A DNA stretch of 64,000 nucleotides from assembly GCA_016700175.1 (NCBI GenBank), contig CP065003.1, positions 186,001 to 250,000 of the forward strand. The letters run 5' to 3'. A model generated the notes under the pieces. That model was given only the letters and a program-made list of their open reading frames with translations, made no database searches and was not told the DNA's origin. This document shows, in pieces, positions 32,773-41,654 of this stretch. The stretch comes from Acidobacteriota bacterium (GTDB taxonomy: Bacteria > Acidobacteriota > Blastocatellia > Pyrinomonadales > Pyrinomonadaceae). The first letter of the stretch is position 1. The number at the start of each line of letters is the position of its first letter. The translations under genes were made by a program, and so were the position numbers.

Positions 32773-32852
32773 CAATGGTCAATGGGCATCGGCCAATGAC
32801 GTGACGGTCGCGTTTCCGCTAAGTATCATTCCGCCGCTAACCCCGGAGATCT

Positions 32853-34283
32853 TTACGGGAGTTCCGGGATGCCCGGTTCGACCATAATCGTTTTGAAGTC
32901 GGCGAGGCTCACAAGACCGGGCCTCGCCCCTTTTGGTTTGTGGACGAACTTTCTTAATGTGTACCTGACCGCGGCCTTCGATTCATTCTTCGCCTTGCTG
33001 TAGAAGGCGGCGAGCTTCGCCGCGTCGACCAGCGTCGAGACCGGGATCTCCTTTCTGCCCGGATTCCTTATTACGACGTGCGATCCGGGATAGTCGGCCG
33101 CGTGAAGCCAGGTGTCGAGCGAGTTCGCGATCCTGAACGTAAGGTGGTCGTTGTCCTTCGATTTCTTACCGACAAGGATCTCGAAGCCGTCCCTTGAAAC
33201 GAACTTGCGTGTGCCCGTTGGTTCGTCGCGCAGGACCTTGCCGGGTTTCTTTCCGGGCAAAGGGACCGGAACGGAATCTTCCGCCTCGAACACCGCCGCT
33301 CTGTCGCCCGCTTCGAAAGCGTCCCGCAGTTCCGCGAGCTCCCGCTCGATCCTCTCGGTTTCCTTCGATACGTCCTTCAGCCTTTCGGCGATCGCGGTCT
33401 TCGCGTTACGCGCTTTCGCGTATTTCTTAAAATACTCTTCGGCGGCCTCCGAGACCGAGTGCCTTGGATCGGCCGGGATCGTCACCAAGGGAGCCTCGTC
33501 GTCGAAATAATCCGTGACCTCGAACCCTTCGCCGGTCCGTTTTGCGTTTGCGACGTTCGCGAGCAACGTATCCCCAAGCCGTTTCCATTGTTCCTCGTCA
33601 CCGTGAGTCTCGAGATCCTTCTCAAGCGCCTCACGGAGTCTCTTTTGCTTCTTAAGGTCTCTCGTCAGGCGCGACTCAGCGGATCGAAATGCCGACCGGA
33701 GCTTCTGCTCTTCCTCGGCTTCCCGGTAGTGCCGGTCGAGGGCTTCGGACAGCGATTCGGATCCCTCGGCATCGAAGACCTCGCCTTCAGAGCGCCGTCC
33801 GGGAGGCGCCTCCGGGGCCTCGTAAATGTCGCCGGGTTCCGGTCCCTTTCCGCGTTTCAGGACGTCTACGATGGTTCCGGCACCGTCGAGAAGAAAAAGG
33901 TTCGAGGACCTGCCCGTCAGCTGAATCACGAAACGGTATTCCGTCTCGCCTTCCAGCTCCGAGAATGCCGCGAGCTGCATCGTCACGATGCGGTCGTTCG
34001 GGTCCTTCTCAACCGATGTGATCTCCGCGTTTGCAAGATGTTTCCGAAGGATGGCGGCAAACGGGCTGTCTTTACGCGAGGCCTTCTCCAGGTCTTTCAG
34101 CTTCCGCTTGATCAGATAGAGCCTGGGAGACTGCGGCTCGGCGCTTACGAACAGGTATTCGCCTCCCAGCCGCAGATCGATCGCGAAGCGCGAGCTCCCA
34201 AGTGTGAACACGCGGCCGAACTTCTGTCCGGTCACGCGGGGCTCGATCTCATCGACTATCGCCTGGAGGGTCTGTTCGTTCAT
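32853..34283 (-). CDS. rqcH: Rqc2/RqcH-type NFACT RNA-binding protein
   Basis: A 476-residue NFACT protein of the ribosome-associated quality control type. In this pathway RqcH binds the 50S subunit with a stalled peptidyl-tRNA and directs addition of a C-terminal alanine tail. The NFACT-N domain runs to about 190, coiled-coil arms follow (about 190-330, KKQKRLREALEKDLET), and the NFACT-R domain lies at about 355-460 (TWLHAADYPGSHVVIRNPG). The residues that match the tail-forming Asp97-Arg98 pair are present at the same positions, in KDPNDRIV. At 476 residues it is shorter than Bacillus RqcH (about 570). The gene is single and convergent with the upstream signalling cluster. An RDD-family gene lies behind it on the same strand. 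Confidence 0.9.
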   Translation of the reverse strand: MNEQTLQAIVDEIEPRVTGQKFGRVFTLGSSRFAIDLRLGGEYLFVSAEPQSPRLYLIKRKLKDLEKASRKDSPFAAILRKHLANAEITSVEKDPNDRIVTMQLAAFSELEGETEYRFVIQLTGRSSNLFLLDGAGTIVDVLKRGKGPEPGDIYEAPEAPPGRRSEGEVFDAEGSESLSEALDRHYREAEEEQKLRSAFRSAESRLTRDLKKQKRLREALEKDLETHGDEEQWKRLGDTLLANVANAKRTGEGFEVTDYFDDEAPLVTIPADPRHSVSEAAEEYFKKYAKARNAKTAIAERLKDVSKETERIERELAELRDAFEAGDRAAVFEAEDSVPVPLPGKKPGKVLRDEPTGTRKFVSRDGFEILVGKKSKDNDHLTFRIANSLDTWLHAADYPGSHVVIRNPGRKEIPVSTLVDAAKLAAFYSKAKNESKAAVRYTLRKFVHKPKGARPGLVSLADFKTIMVEPGIPELP

Positions 34284-34290
34284 AGAATGA

Positions 34291-34317
34291 AAATGCCGGT
34301 CGACGCGCGACCGGCAT
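34291..34317 (-). terminator. Terminator after the RDD-family gene
   Basis: Read on the minus strand, ATGCCGGTCG and CGACCGGCAT form a 10-bp stem followed by TTTTCATTC. It sits between the RDD stop and the start of the NFACT gene. Confidence 0.7.
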
Positions 34318-34347
34318 CACGGACAGACCATTATAAAGGAAGAGGGA

Positions 34348-35547
34348 TCAGAGTTCCCGGACGACGAGCGTTCCGGAGAGAAGATCGTGTGCGGCGCGGC
34401 GGTCGCGGTCGAACAGAGCGGTTACGAATCCGACGCCCAGGCAGGCGACCGAGACCAGATATACAGCGGCGCTGACCGCCGACTGATGAAAGCTCGGGTA
34501 GTTCTCGCCGCCTACGTCGATCATCTCGAGCGAAAAGATGTGCATTCCGAACGACTTGCCTGCGAAACCCACACTTGCCGTCAGATAGACGAACATCACG
34601 ATGGCGCAGGTCGCGGCGAACGCGGCGAGCCCGGTCAGCGTGAACCAGCTGCCGCCTGCGAATACGAACGGAAGCAGGAGCACGAAACTGAGGAACGAGC
34701 CGATAAGAAAATCGAAGATCCCCGCGTTGAACCTCACGCTCAGCGAGGCGTAATCGTCGTACTCCTCGATCGCTCCGCCTTCGGTGACGACTTCATTTAC
34801 CGGCTCTTCCGACGTTTCGGCCCTTGCCTCAGGCACCCCTACGCCAAAAGTGGAAGTTACGGGTTCGGACGGCTCGGCATTCGGCGCCTCCGCCTTGATC
34901 TCAGGCGCAGGCTTTTTGGGATCGGGTTCTGTCTTTGCTACTGCCGGCACTGCGGCAAAACTGGAAGAGAGCTTCGCCGGAGGAAATTGCGGATCGAGCT
35001 CGCTCGTGTCGTACAGGTCCTTTATCGGAATCGACTTTTTCTTCTCTACAAGCTTTGGTTTCGGAGTTTCGGCCTCGGCTTCCGATTCGTTCTTCTTGAC
35101 CGGCAGGTCTTCCGTCCGTGCCGCAATTGTAAACGGAAATTCCTTCTTAGGTGCTTCAGCCGTCTTCGTTGGGGCTTTCGGGGTTTCGGCGACAAGATAA
35201 CGGCTTCGCGAAGTCTCTATCCTTTTGAGTGCTTTGCTAAGGTACCTGTTTTCGCTAGCGGCGGGCTCGGCCGACGACTCGGACGGGTTCGTATCGCCCG
35301 CGGCGGAACCGCCCGCGGGAACCGGCGACGATCCTTCCGCGTTGCCGGAATTCTTCATCCTTTGCTGGACGGCGTTCTGCAACTGCAGCCGCCATTCCGG
35401 AAGCTGGGCGTTCTGGTTCCTGAACTCAACAAGGGTCGGGCTCGTCATCTTTGATCCGATCTGTTCCGTAGCGAACGACTTCCTTTCGGGTCTATCGCTA
35501 AGGGGTTTGGCGGCAGGCTTCAGCTTGAAGTGGTTGGCTTTCTGCAT
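34348..35547 (-). CDS. RDD-family membrane protein with long acidic/lysine-rich N-terminal region
   Basis: A 399-residue protein. Residues about 1-260 are low-complexity and charged (many Glu, Lys, Pro, Ala and Thr), with no clear domain. Residues about 265-399 form an RDD membrane domain with about three to four hydrophobic helices. The Arg near the first helix (ASLSVRFNAGIFDFLIGSFL) and Asp-Arg-Asp near the last (FVTALFDRDRRAAHD) give the family its name. RDD proteins are membrane proteins of poorly known function, some linked to ion or osmotic stress. The long disordered tail is unusual. The start at 35547 has a GAGGAAA site about 10 bases upstream. Confidence 0.8.
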   Translation of the reverse strand: MQKANHFKLKPAAKPLSDRPERKSFATEQIGSKMTSPTLVEFRNQNAQLPEWRLQLQNAVQQRMKNSGNAEGSSPVPAGGSAAGDTNPSESSAEPAASENRYLSKALKRIETSRSRYLVAETPKAPTKTAEAPKKEFPFTIAARTEDLPVKKNESEAEAETPKPKLVEKKKSIPIKDLYDTSELDPQFPPAKLSSSFAAVPAVAKTEPDPKKPAPEIKAEAPNAEPSEPVTSTFGVGVPEARAETSEEPVNEVVTEGGAIEEYDDYASLSVRFNAGIFDFLIGSFLSFVLLLPFVFAGGSWFTLTGLAAFAATCAIVMFVYLTASVGFAGKSFGMHIFSLEMIDVGGENYPSFHQSAVSAAVYLVSVACLGVGFVTALFDRDRRAAHDLLSGTLVVREL

Positions 35548-35940
35548 TAACGAATTTCCTCTTTCGTTGATCGGTATTTGGAGACGTTAGAAGCGGGGCC
35601 GGGCCGCGATCTGCGGCAATATAGAGGTTTTCGGATGCTCGTCGAAACAACGGCATGCCTTTCCGGATGACCCGCCGGTTCCGAACAGCGGACCGGCGAA
35701 AAGTTGTGCTAATGAACTGTGAACGGACTGTGAGATCCGCTGATATGACAAAGACTGAAAGAATACTATCAGAACCTACTTTAACCCGTCAATACTAAAC
35801 TGATGTGCGGAAACAGATTAAACACGATCGGAACCTGTTATCTCCCGGCTTGCTGCCGGCTGTTTCTCGGGTCTGGAGCTGGATAGAGAAAAAAGGCCGG
35901 CGAAATACTCGCCGGCCTTGCTGTTTCATTTTGACACTGT
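35548..35940. other. Intergenic gap between RDD and NYN genes
   Basis: No gene is seen. The stretch contains short inverted repeats, for example CCGCCGGTTCC...GGACCGGCG near 35672-35697, and ends in the NYN gene's terminator at 35888-35918. The middle part, around 35700-35830, looks more AT-rich. Confidence 0.4.
35888..35918 (-). terminator. Terminator after the NYN-domain gene
   Basis: On the minus strand GGCCGGCGA and TCGCCGGCC form a 9-bp stem with a short loop, followed by TTTTTTCTC. It lies 23 bases past the stop codon. Confidence 0.85.
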
Positions 35941-36699
35941 CTATCGATCGTCGGTCACTCTGACGAGATTCGATCGCTCATCCGACTCTTCGTTCTTCTT
36001 TTCGTGCCCGTGCCCGCCGCCGTTCGAGGTCTTGTGTATGTCGCGGTCGGCACGTCCGCCCCGTCCGGGGTCTGTAGCGTGGATGCCGCTCCGTCTTGCC
36101 CTCGAGTTCTGATCGTCCCGATCCTCGTCCGGCGGAACGAATGCGGGCATCTCGTAATCCTGCTCTTGCGAGGAATCCTTGCTGACCATATCGGCGATCT
36201 CGCCGAGGTCGATGAAGAAGTCCGCTACGTCGATCAGGTGGGGAGCCGTGTTCGAACGGAATCCGGCTACTTCGACGCGGCAACCCTTGTAAGCGACTGC
36301 GTTGACGGCATAAACGAAGTCCTCGTCGCCCGAAACGAGCACCGCGGTGTCGTAGCTTCCTGCAAGGCTGAGCATATCGACCGCGATCTCGACATCGAGA
36401 TTCGCTTTGCGGGTCCCGTCAAAGAAGGTCTTCAGCTCCTTCTGCACGACCCGGAATCCGTTGCGCCGCATCCACAGCAGGAAGCCCTGCTGGCGCTCGG
36501 CGCCGGCGTCCACGCCCGTGTAGAAGAACGCTCTCAACAGGCGTCCGTCACCGAGAAGGACCCTCAAAAGCTTGTTATAGTCTATGTCGAGATTGTGGAA
36601 ACGGGCGGCGTGGAACAGGTTGTTTCCGTCGATGAAAACGGCTACTCTGCCTCTGTGCCCGAATTGCCAGGTCGAGTTGGTGTTCGAGTCAAACTGCAT
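35941..36699 (-). CDS. NYN-domain (LabA/DUF88-type) putative RNase
   Basis: A 252-residue protein. Residues about 10-170 form a NYN domain of the PIN-like nuclease superfamily (VAVFIDGNNLFHAARF near 18, DVEIAVDMLSLAGSYDTAVL near 100, VSGDEDFVYAVNAV near 122). These provide the acidic metal-binding set expected for an RNase. LabA-type proteins are known in cyanobacteria and often act in RNA turnover. The C-terminal 60 residues are charged and low-complexity (RDDQNSRARRSG, HGHEKKNEESDERSN). A 7-bp inverted repeat CTTTAAT...ATTAAAG lies 16 bases upstream of the start and could be a regulatory site. The gene has its own terminator. Confidence 0.85.
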   Translation of the reverse strand: MQFDSNTNSTWQFGHRGRVAVFIDGNNLFHAARFHNLDIDYNKLLRVLLGDGRLLRAFFYTGVDAGAERQQGFLLWMRRNGFRVVQKELKTFFDGTRKANLDVEIAVDMLSLAGSYDTAVLVSGDEDFVYAVNAVAYKGCRVEVAGFRSNTAPHLIDVADFFIDLGEIADMVSKDSSQEQDYEMPAFVPPDEDRDDQNSRARRSGIHATDPGRGGRADRDIHKTSNGGGHGHEKKNEESDERSNLVRVTDDR

Positions 36700-36714
36700 T
36701 TCAAAGATTCCTTA

Positions 36715-36736
36715 CTTTAATCAATCTTAATTAAAG
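36715..36736. promoter_or_regulatory. Inverted repeat upstream of the NYN gene
   Basis: CTTTAAT and ATTAAAG face each other across 8 bases in an AT-rich gap, close to the NYN start. It may be an operator or an mRNA leader hairpin. Confidence 0.35.
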
Positions 36737-36994
36737 CCGGACCGAGTTTGACTGCTGACAGAAAGAAATAGGAGTTTGCTAACTTGTCTTAAATAATTCT
36801 TGCCCTCAGAGGCGAAAAACATTTCTGGAATCGATTGCAAAAAAATTCTGTCAAATTGATTGTGTCAAGTATCAGTCGGCTCCTTGCGTCCTTAAGTGTG
36901 CCTTTTTGTTACCTTTGAGGTCAAGCTAATTATTTGTTCGCCCGCGGTTTGTGGGTCTTCTTGAGCCCGGAAAAGCTCATCGCAAAACGAGATT

Positions 36995-37951
36995 ATGGAC
37001 CCCGATTTTGACCGAGAACGTCTCGCTCCCGAAGAGATGGTGACTTGCCCGAAATGCGGCCGGAGTTCCGCCTCCGACAGGCTCAACTGTCTTTACTGCG
37101 GCACCGCACTCGAACTGACCGAAGAACAGAAAATGACCGCCAGGCCGGTCCTTAGGAAGATCGAACTCTGGGAACCGGGATGGAACGTGATCGCCACATC
37201 GGCCGGACCGGACGCGGCCTCGAACTCGAAGGACCTTCTCAGGCTCGGAAGTGAAGATGCAGAAGCGCTGTTCGAAACGGATCTGCCGGTCCCCGTAGTC
37301 AGGCTCTCGACCGAGGAGGAGGCGTCGTTCGTAGTCCAGAGGCTGGGCGCGCTCGGCATCGGTTCGGTGGCCGTCGCGGATGATGAGCTTGATCCGGGGA
37401 ATGCCCCGAGGCGTCTGCGGGGGCTCGAGTTTCGGGAATCTTCTCTACGGCCTTTGATCTTCAACGATCCCGGGCCGGACGATGCGGAATTTTCACCCGA
37501 ACTGATCGTCGAAGGCTTCCTGAACCGAAAACGGCTTGAATCGACGGAGAAGAGATCGCGCAGGAGCGAGACGATCCTCGACTCGTCCGAGACGGGAGAG
37601 GATGAGACGGTGATCGATATCTACGGGCCTGAGGACGGCCGCGGATTCCGAATAAGGCCCGACGGATTCGATTTCTCCTGCCTCGGGACCCGGAAGGCCT
37701 TTACGGCGGCCGAGAATATGAAACTGCTTGTCGATGAGCTTCGGTCGCGTTTTCCGGATGCCGTATGGTCCGGCTCGTATAGGCGTTCGAGGCGTGCGCT
37801 CGGGATCGTATGGCCGCAGACCGAGACGACCTCTTCGGAAGGCGTAGAGCGGAGGAGCTTTCGCGGATACGCAAAGAAGAAGGTCGCTGTCACCGACAAC
37901 GAAGACCAGTTTACAAGGTTTTCTCGTATGATCCGGACCCTTTGCAGATAA
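36995..37951 (+). CDS. Zinc-ribbon protein of unknown function
   Basis: A 318-residue protein. Residues 18-37 form a C4 zinc ribbon (CPKCGRSSASDRLNCLYCG). The rest is an acidic, soluble region with no domain I can name. Parts look alpha/beta (PVVRLSTEEEASFVVQRLGA, AENMKLLVDELRSRFPDAVW). The N-terminal ribbon suggests a protein or nucleic-acid contact. It is the first of three closely spaced genes (12 bases to rlmB, which abuts the next zinc-ribbon gene), so a shared transcript is likely. It may be a partner in RNA or translation work, which is only a guess from rlmB. Confidence 0.75.
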   Translation: MDPDFDRERLAPEEMVTCPKCGRSSASDRLNCLYCGTALELTEEQKMTARPVLRKIELWEPGWNVIATSAGPDAASNSKDLLRLGSEDAEALFETDLPVPVVRLSTEEEASFVVQRLGALGIGSVAVADDELDPGNAPRRLRGLEFRESSLRPLIFNDPGPDDAEFSPELIVEGFLNRKRLESTEKRSRRSETILDSSETGEDETVIDIYGPEDGRGFRIRPDGFDFSCLGTRKAFTAAENMKLLVDELRSRFPDAVWSGSYRRSRRALGIVWPQTETTSSEGVERRSFRGYAKKKVAVTDNEDQFTRFSRMIRTLCR

Positions 37952-37963
37952 TGACGCCCTGAA

Positions 37964-38764
37964 ATGCCAAGAGACAGGAAAACCGGCCACGACGAAAAAC
38001 CGTCCGGCGTCTTGTTCGGAGTGATGCCCGTGCTCGAGGCGCTTCGCTCGGGCTCCGGAAGGCTCGAGAAAGTGCTGATCGCCGAAGGCAAACCGCACCA
38101 GAGGATCCGCGAGATCAAAGCCCTCGCACGGGAACAAGGTGTTCCGTGCCGTTCGGTCCCTCGTAGCGTGATCGAGCGCGAAGCGGGACGAGAGGCGAAT
38201 CACCAGGGCGTTCTTGCGTATGCCGCTTCGGCCGGATATGCGGATGCCGACGCACTGATCGCGGAACTTGCGGAGAAGTCCGACCCGTTGTGCATTGTGC
38301 TCGACGGGATCGAGGACCCGCACAACCTCGGGGCGATCATACGGTCCGCCGAATGCGCCGGCGTCGATGCCGTCTTCGTCCCGGAGCGACGCGCGGCGGG
38401 TCTGACGGATACGGTCGCGAAAGCGTCGGCGGGCGCGGTAGGGCTTGTGAACGTTGCGAGGGTCACGAACGTAAACAGGCTGATAGAAGATCTGAAAGAG
38501 GCCGGATTCTGGATCGCAGGGGCCGCTGGCGAGTCTTCCGTGATCCACTCGGACCACGACTGGAAAGGGAAGTGGGCGATCGTGCTCGGGAGCGAGGGCT
38601 CGGGCATTCACAAGCTGACACGCGAGAAGTGCGATGTTTTGGTAAAAATCCCCTTGTATGGAAGAATAGAGTCCCTTAACGTTTCGGTCGCGGCGGGAGT
38701 CCTGCTTTTTGAGGCGATGCGCCAGAGAAGCGCGGCCGGTCAGAGACCTGAAGAGGATACCTAG
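37964..38764 (+). CDS. rlmB: 23S rRNA 2'-O-methyltransferase of the TrmH/RlmB family
   Basis: A 266-residue SPOUT-class methyltransferase. The N-terminal substrate-binding domain (about 12-90) is typical of RlmB (FGVMPVLEALRSG). The SPOUT domain carries the three TrmH motifs: ANHQGVLA near 80, VLDGIEDPHNLGAIIRSAE near 110, and LGSEGSGIHKLT with IPLYGRIESLNVSVAAGVL near 205-240, forming the SAM knot. RlmB methylates G2251 of 23S rRNA; related TrmH-family enzymes modify other sites, so the target base is probable rather than certain. The stop codon is directly followed by the next gene's ATG (38765). Confidence 0.92.
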   Translation: MPRDRKTGHDEKPSGVLFGVMPVLEALRSGSGRLEKVLIAEGKPHQRIREIKALAREQGVPCRSVPRSVIEREAGREANHQGVLAYAASAGYADADALIAELAEKSDPLCIVLDGIEDPHNLGAIIRSAECAGVDAVFVPERRAAGLTDTVAKASAGAVGLVNVARVTNVNRLIEDLKEAGFWIAGAAGESSVIHSDHDWKGKWAIVLGSEGSGIHKLTREKCDVLVKIPLYGRIESLNVSVAAGVLLFEAMRQRSAAGQRPEEDT

Positions 38765-39397
38765 ATGTTTTGTCCAAAGTGCGGAACCGAGAACCCGGAA
38801 GAAGGAAAATTCTGCAGAAAATGCGGGACCGATCTCTCCGGCGTTTCCAGGGCCATCGGTAACGAGACCCACACAGGCCTCGATCTGATGGGAGTCGGTT
38901 ATGGTGACGAGATCAACACGGGCGCGGACGGTTCTTCGTCGGGGTCCTGGAGCGGCTCCTGCGCTACGGAAAATTCGGGCAATCCCGACGACCTGTTCGC
39001 GGCAGGAGTAAAGAACGCGATTTTAGGCGTTGGTTTTCTGATAATCTCCGCCGTGCTCTTCTTTACGAATGTCGCCGGCGGCCAGACCTGGTGGTGGGCG
39101 ATGCTGTTTCCGGGATTTGCGCTTCTCGCCGGAGGAATTGGGAGTATCTCGAAGGCAAAGCGGCTGGAGCGAAGACTTGCTTCCGGCAGCATGGCGGGAG
39201 GGAGCGTGCTAACTCCGAAGCCTTCGAACAGGAAACTCCGCGAAGCGAGGACGGACTTCGTTTCGCCCGCAGGGTCGCGAGAGTATGAAACGGGCGATCT
39301 TGTCCCCCCAAGCGTCGTCGAAGGCACGACCAAGCACCTGAAGATGGACAGTGAGGGCGAGACTATGACGCTTCCCGATCTCGACCGAAGAGACTGA
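38765..39397 (+). CDS. Zinc-ribbon membrane protein
   Basis: A 210-residue protein that begins with a double-CxxC zinc ribbon (CPKCGTENPEEGKFCRKCG, residues 3-21). It continues with a Gly/Ser-rich linker and two hydrophobic segments (about 80-103 and 108-125; LGVGFLIISAVLFFT and WWWAMLFPGFALLAGGI). The C-terminal part is charged and probably cytoplasmic. Function is unknown; such short ribbon-plus-helices proteins are common in Acidobacteriota-like genomes. It abuts rlmB and is followed by a strong terminator at 39465-39490, so it closes this three-gene transcript. Confidence 0.8.
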   Translation: MFCPKCGTENPEEGKFCRKCGTDLSGVSRAIGNETHTGLDLMGVGYGDEINTGADGSSSGSWSGSCATENSGNPDDLFAAGVKNAILGVGFLIISAVLFFTNVAGGQTWWWAMLFPGFALLAGGIGSISKAKRLERRLASGSMAGGSVLTPKPSNRKLREARTDFVSPAGSREYETGDLVPPSVVEGTTKHLKMDSEGETMTLPDLDRRD

Positions 39398-39464
39398 AGC
39401 CCGCCGCGGCAACCGTTCGGGCACGTTGACGAATCAAGGACTTGTCATTTCAGAATTTGCTTCC

Positions 39465-39490
39465 GCCGCCTTACTTCAAGGCGGCTTTTT
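39465..39490 (+). terminator. Rho-independent terminator after the zinc-ribbon membrane gene
   Basis: GCCGCC-TTACTTCAA-GGCGGC forms a 6-bp GC stem and is followed directly by TTTTT. It ends the transcript that starts near 36995. Confidence 0.85.
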
Positions 39491-39533
39491 AGTTCGCGGC
39501 GCCGTCTCCCGGTGCCGGAAGGAGAGAAAGTGT

Positions 39534-40805
39534 ATGCAATCATCACTACGCTTGTTCAGTCTTCTCGTTGTTCTGGCGGCTCTCGCCGCGCAGCTAGCCG
39601 GACAGGCGGATCCGGAAAAGGCGATCGATGACCTCATCTCGACGTATGCGAAGGCAGGCCATTTCTCCGGGGTTGTCGTCGCCGCGAAGGACGGAAAGGT
39701 GATCTTCGAAAAAGCCTACGGTCAGGCCAGCGCGGAACACGGAGTTCCTAATTCCGCGAGAACGCGATTTCTGATCGCATCTATCACCAAGCCCATGACC
39801 GCCGTGGTGCTTATACGGGCGATCGAGGCCGGGAAGATCAAACTGGACGACAAACTCTCGAAATACGTTCCCGATTTTCCAAGGGGCGACGAGATCACTG
39901 TCGAGATGCTCTCGCGCCACACGTCCGGACTTCCGCATAGGGTCACCACGCCGTCGGAAGAAGCGGAGCCTTCATCGCCGGCGATGATGGTCGAACGAGC
40001 GAAGAAGGCGAAGCTGGAGTTCGATCCGGGAACCGGAAATCTATACAGCTCGACCGGATACGCCGTGCTTGCGAGGGTCCTCGAGATCGCTCTCGGAAAG
40101 AGCTTCCCGGAATTTCTCGAGGAGCACGTGTTCCGGCCCGCCGGGCTCGAGGATTCGATGGACTTCCGAAGCGGCGCGGTCATCGAGCGGAGGGCCGAGG
40201 ACTACTTACTTGAAGGCGATCACTGGACGACGACGCCCTTGGTCGACTATAGCTTTCTCGCCGGAGCCGGTTCGGTATTCGCGACGGCGAGTGACGTCTA
40301 CACTTTCGGAAAGGCGATGGCAGACGGGAAGTTTGGTGAGCTTGCCTCGGCTAACTTCGTCCGCAACGGAGTTTTCGCCAGCAACGGAAGCACCAGCGGC
40401 TGGAGGGCAAATGTGAGGATAGACATGAACCGCGGCTTCGGTTACGCGCTCGTTTCTAATCTGGGCTCCGGCGCGAATGACGTCATTATTCGTGCGCTAC
40501 CCGATCTGATCACGGGAAGACAGGTTGAGCGAACGCCCGTCCCGCAGCCGGCGGTCGACAGGAAGGTAAAAAACGATCTTTCCGATTACGCCGGAAGATA
40601 CACGCTGGGCAACAGCGGATTTGAGATCCTCGTCCGGAACGGAGAACTCTACGCCGGTGCTTACAAGCTTCTTCCGCTTGGCAGAGACAGGTTCTACAGT
40701 TTTTGGAGCTACGCAGAGATCAGCTTCGAACGCGGCGAGGACGGAAAGGTCAAGGGGTTGAAATGGAGCGGCTCCGGAGGCGACTCGGATTGGGTCCGCC
40801 GGTGA
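39534..40805 (+). CDS. Exported class C beta-lactamase-like serine hydrolase
   Basis: A 423-residue serine hydrolase. A signal peptide (residues 1-24, ending LAAQLAGQ) is followed by the beta-lactamase/penicillin-binding fold: SITK (SxxK, near 86-89), YSST in the YxN position (near 174-177), and a C-terminal beta-barrel-like extension (about 345-423, YAGRYTLGNSGFEILVRNGE). Such proteins act as esterases, D-amino-peptidases or low-level beta-lactamases; which is unknown. I chose the ATG at 39534 with GGAGAG upstream, since the longer reading crosses the terminator. Its stop codon and that of the next gene (minus strand) meet back-to-back in TGATCA. Confidence 0.88.
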   Translation: MQSSLRLFSLLVVLAALAAQLAGQADPEKAIDDLISTYAKAGHFSGVVVAAKDGKVIFEKAYGQASAEHGVPNSARTRFLIASITKPMTAVVLIRAIEAGKIKLDDKLSKYVPDFPRGDEITVEMLSRHTSGLPHRVTTPSEEAEPSSPAMMVERAKKAKLEFDPGTGNLYSSTGYAVLARVLEIALGKSFPEFLEEHVFRPAGLEDSMDFRSGAVIERRAEDYLLEGDHWTTTPLVDYSFLAGAGSVFATASDVYTFGKAMADGKFGELASANFVRNGVFASNGSTSGWRANVRIDMNRGFGYALVSNLGSGANDVIIRALPDLITGRQVERTPVPQPAVDRKVKNDLSDYAGRYTLGNSGFEILVRNGELYAGAYKLLPLGRDRFYSFWSYAEISFERGEDGKVKGLKWSGSGGDSDWVRR

Positions 40806-41639
40806 TCAGCGGAACTTCGAGAGCATCCCGCCCGAGATCCAGTCCATTATCCTGAAGTAACGTGTAGGGAACGCCCGCTGGATGGCACTGATCTTCAGCG
40901 CATCGCTGCCGATCAGAATTCGCGGGTTCTTTGCCTTGATCCCTTTGACGATGACGTCCGCCGCGACCTCGGGAGGCGTACGCGCGACCTTGTCGAAGAT
41001 CACGGGCGCGATCTTTTTGTCCTCGTCAGGAGCGTTTGCGCCCTGGCGCGCCTTCCGCACGATCTCTGTCCTGATCCCGCCCGGGTGGACGCATGAGACG
41101 TGTATGTCCGTTCCGTCTAGCTCGTGCCGCAGGCTTTCCGTGAATCCGCGGACCGCGAACTTGCTTGCGCAGTAAGTGGCTTGACCCGGAGGCGCCATCA
41201 GGCCGAAGACGCTCGAAATATTGACGATGTGGCCGTGCCCCTGATCCTGAAAGACCGGCAGAAAGACCTTTGTTCCGTACACCGTGCCCCAGAAGTTGAT
41301 CCCGATCAGCCATTCCATATCCTCGATCGAGACCTCGTGAGTCCGCCCGACCATCGCCACGCCCGCGTTGTTCACCAGATGAGAGGCGGTTCCGAATCGT
41401 TCTTTCACTGCTGAGGACAATGCCTTCACCGATTCGAGGTCAGAAACATCCGTTTCCACAGAAAGGCAGTCCGTTCCGAGCCGTCTAACCTGATCTTCCG
41501 TCTCTTCCAAGCCGTTCAGATCAACGTCCGCGATCACGACGCCTCGCACACTCTCTTCCGCAAAGCGAACGGCGAGCGCCCTTCCTATGCCGGAAGCGGC
41601 GCCCGTTATGACTGCCACGCTGTCGCTGTTTATCGACAT
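40806..41639 (-). CDS. Short-chain dehydrogenase/reductase (classical SDR)
   Basis: A 277-residue SDR. The cofactor motif is TGAASGIGRA (near 12-21), the NNAG structural motif lies near 91, the catalytic Ser in NISSVFG near 143, and YCASK (Tyr-x-x-x-Lys) near 157. It reduces or oxidises a carbonyl with NAD(P)H; the substrate is not known. The sequence is full length. It lies 15 bases after the upstream beta-propeller gene on the same strand, so the pair may be one transcript, although the two products share no obvious job. Confidence 0.9.
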   Translation of the reverse strand: MSINSDSVAVITGAASGIGRALAVRFAEESVRGVVIADVDLNGLEETEDQVRRLGTDCLSVETDVSDLESVKALSSAVKERFGTASHLVNNAGVAMVGRTHEVSIEDMEWLIGINFWGTVYGTKVFLPVFQDQGHGHIVNISSVFGLMAPPGQATYCASKFAVRGFTESLRHELDGTDIHVSCVHPGGIRTEIVRKARQGANAPDEDKKIAPVIFDKVARTPPEVAADVIVKGIKAKNPRILIGSDALKISAIQRAFPTRYFRIMDWISGGMLSKFR

Positions 41640-41654
41640 CGCCTTCTTTCGCGT

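Larger units (their letters stand above)
32306..32852. repeat. Intergenic repeat island 3
   Basis: No gene is seen. It holds the 26-bp element (32354-32379) inverse to 8407-8432, two perfect-period 70-bp units with a partial third (32391-32540), a short GTTCCAG heptamer array (32626-32646), an inverse copy of the composite block of island 2 (32661-32772), and TCAATGG heptamers (32772-32799). Confidence 0.75.
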
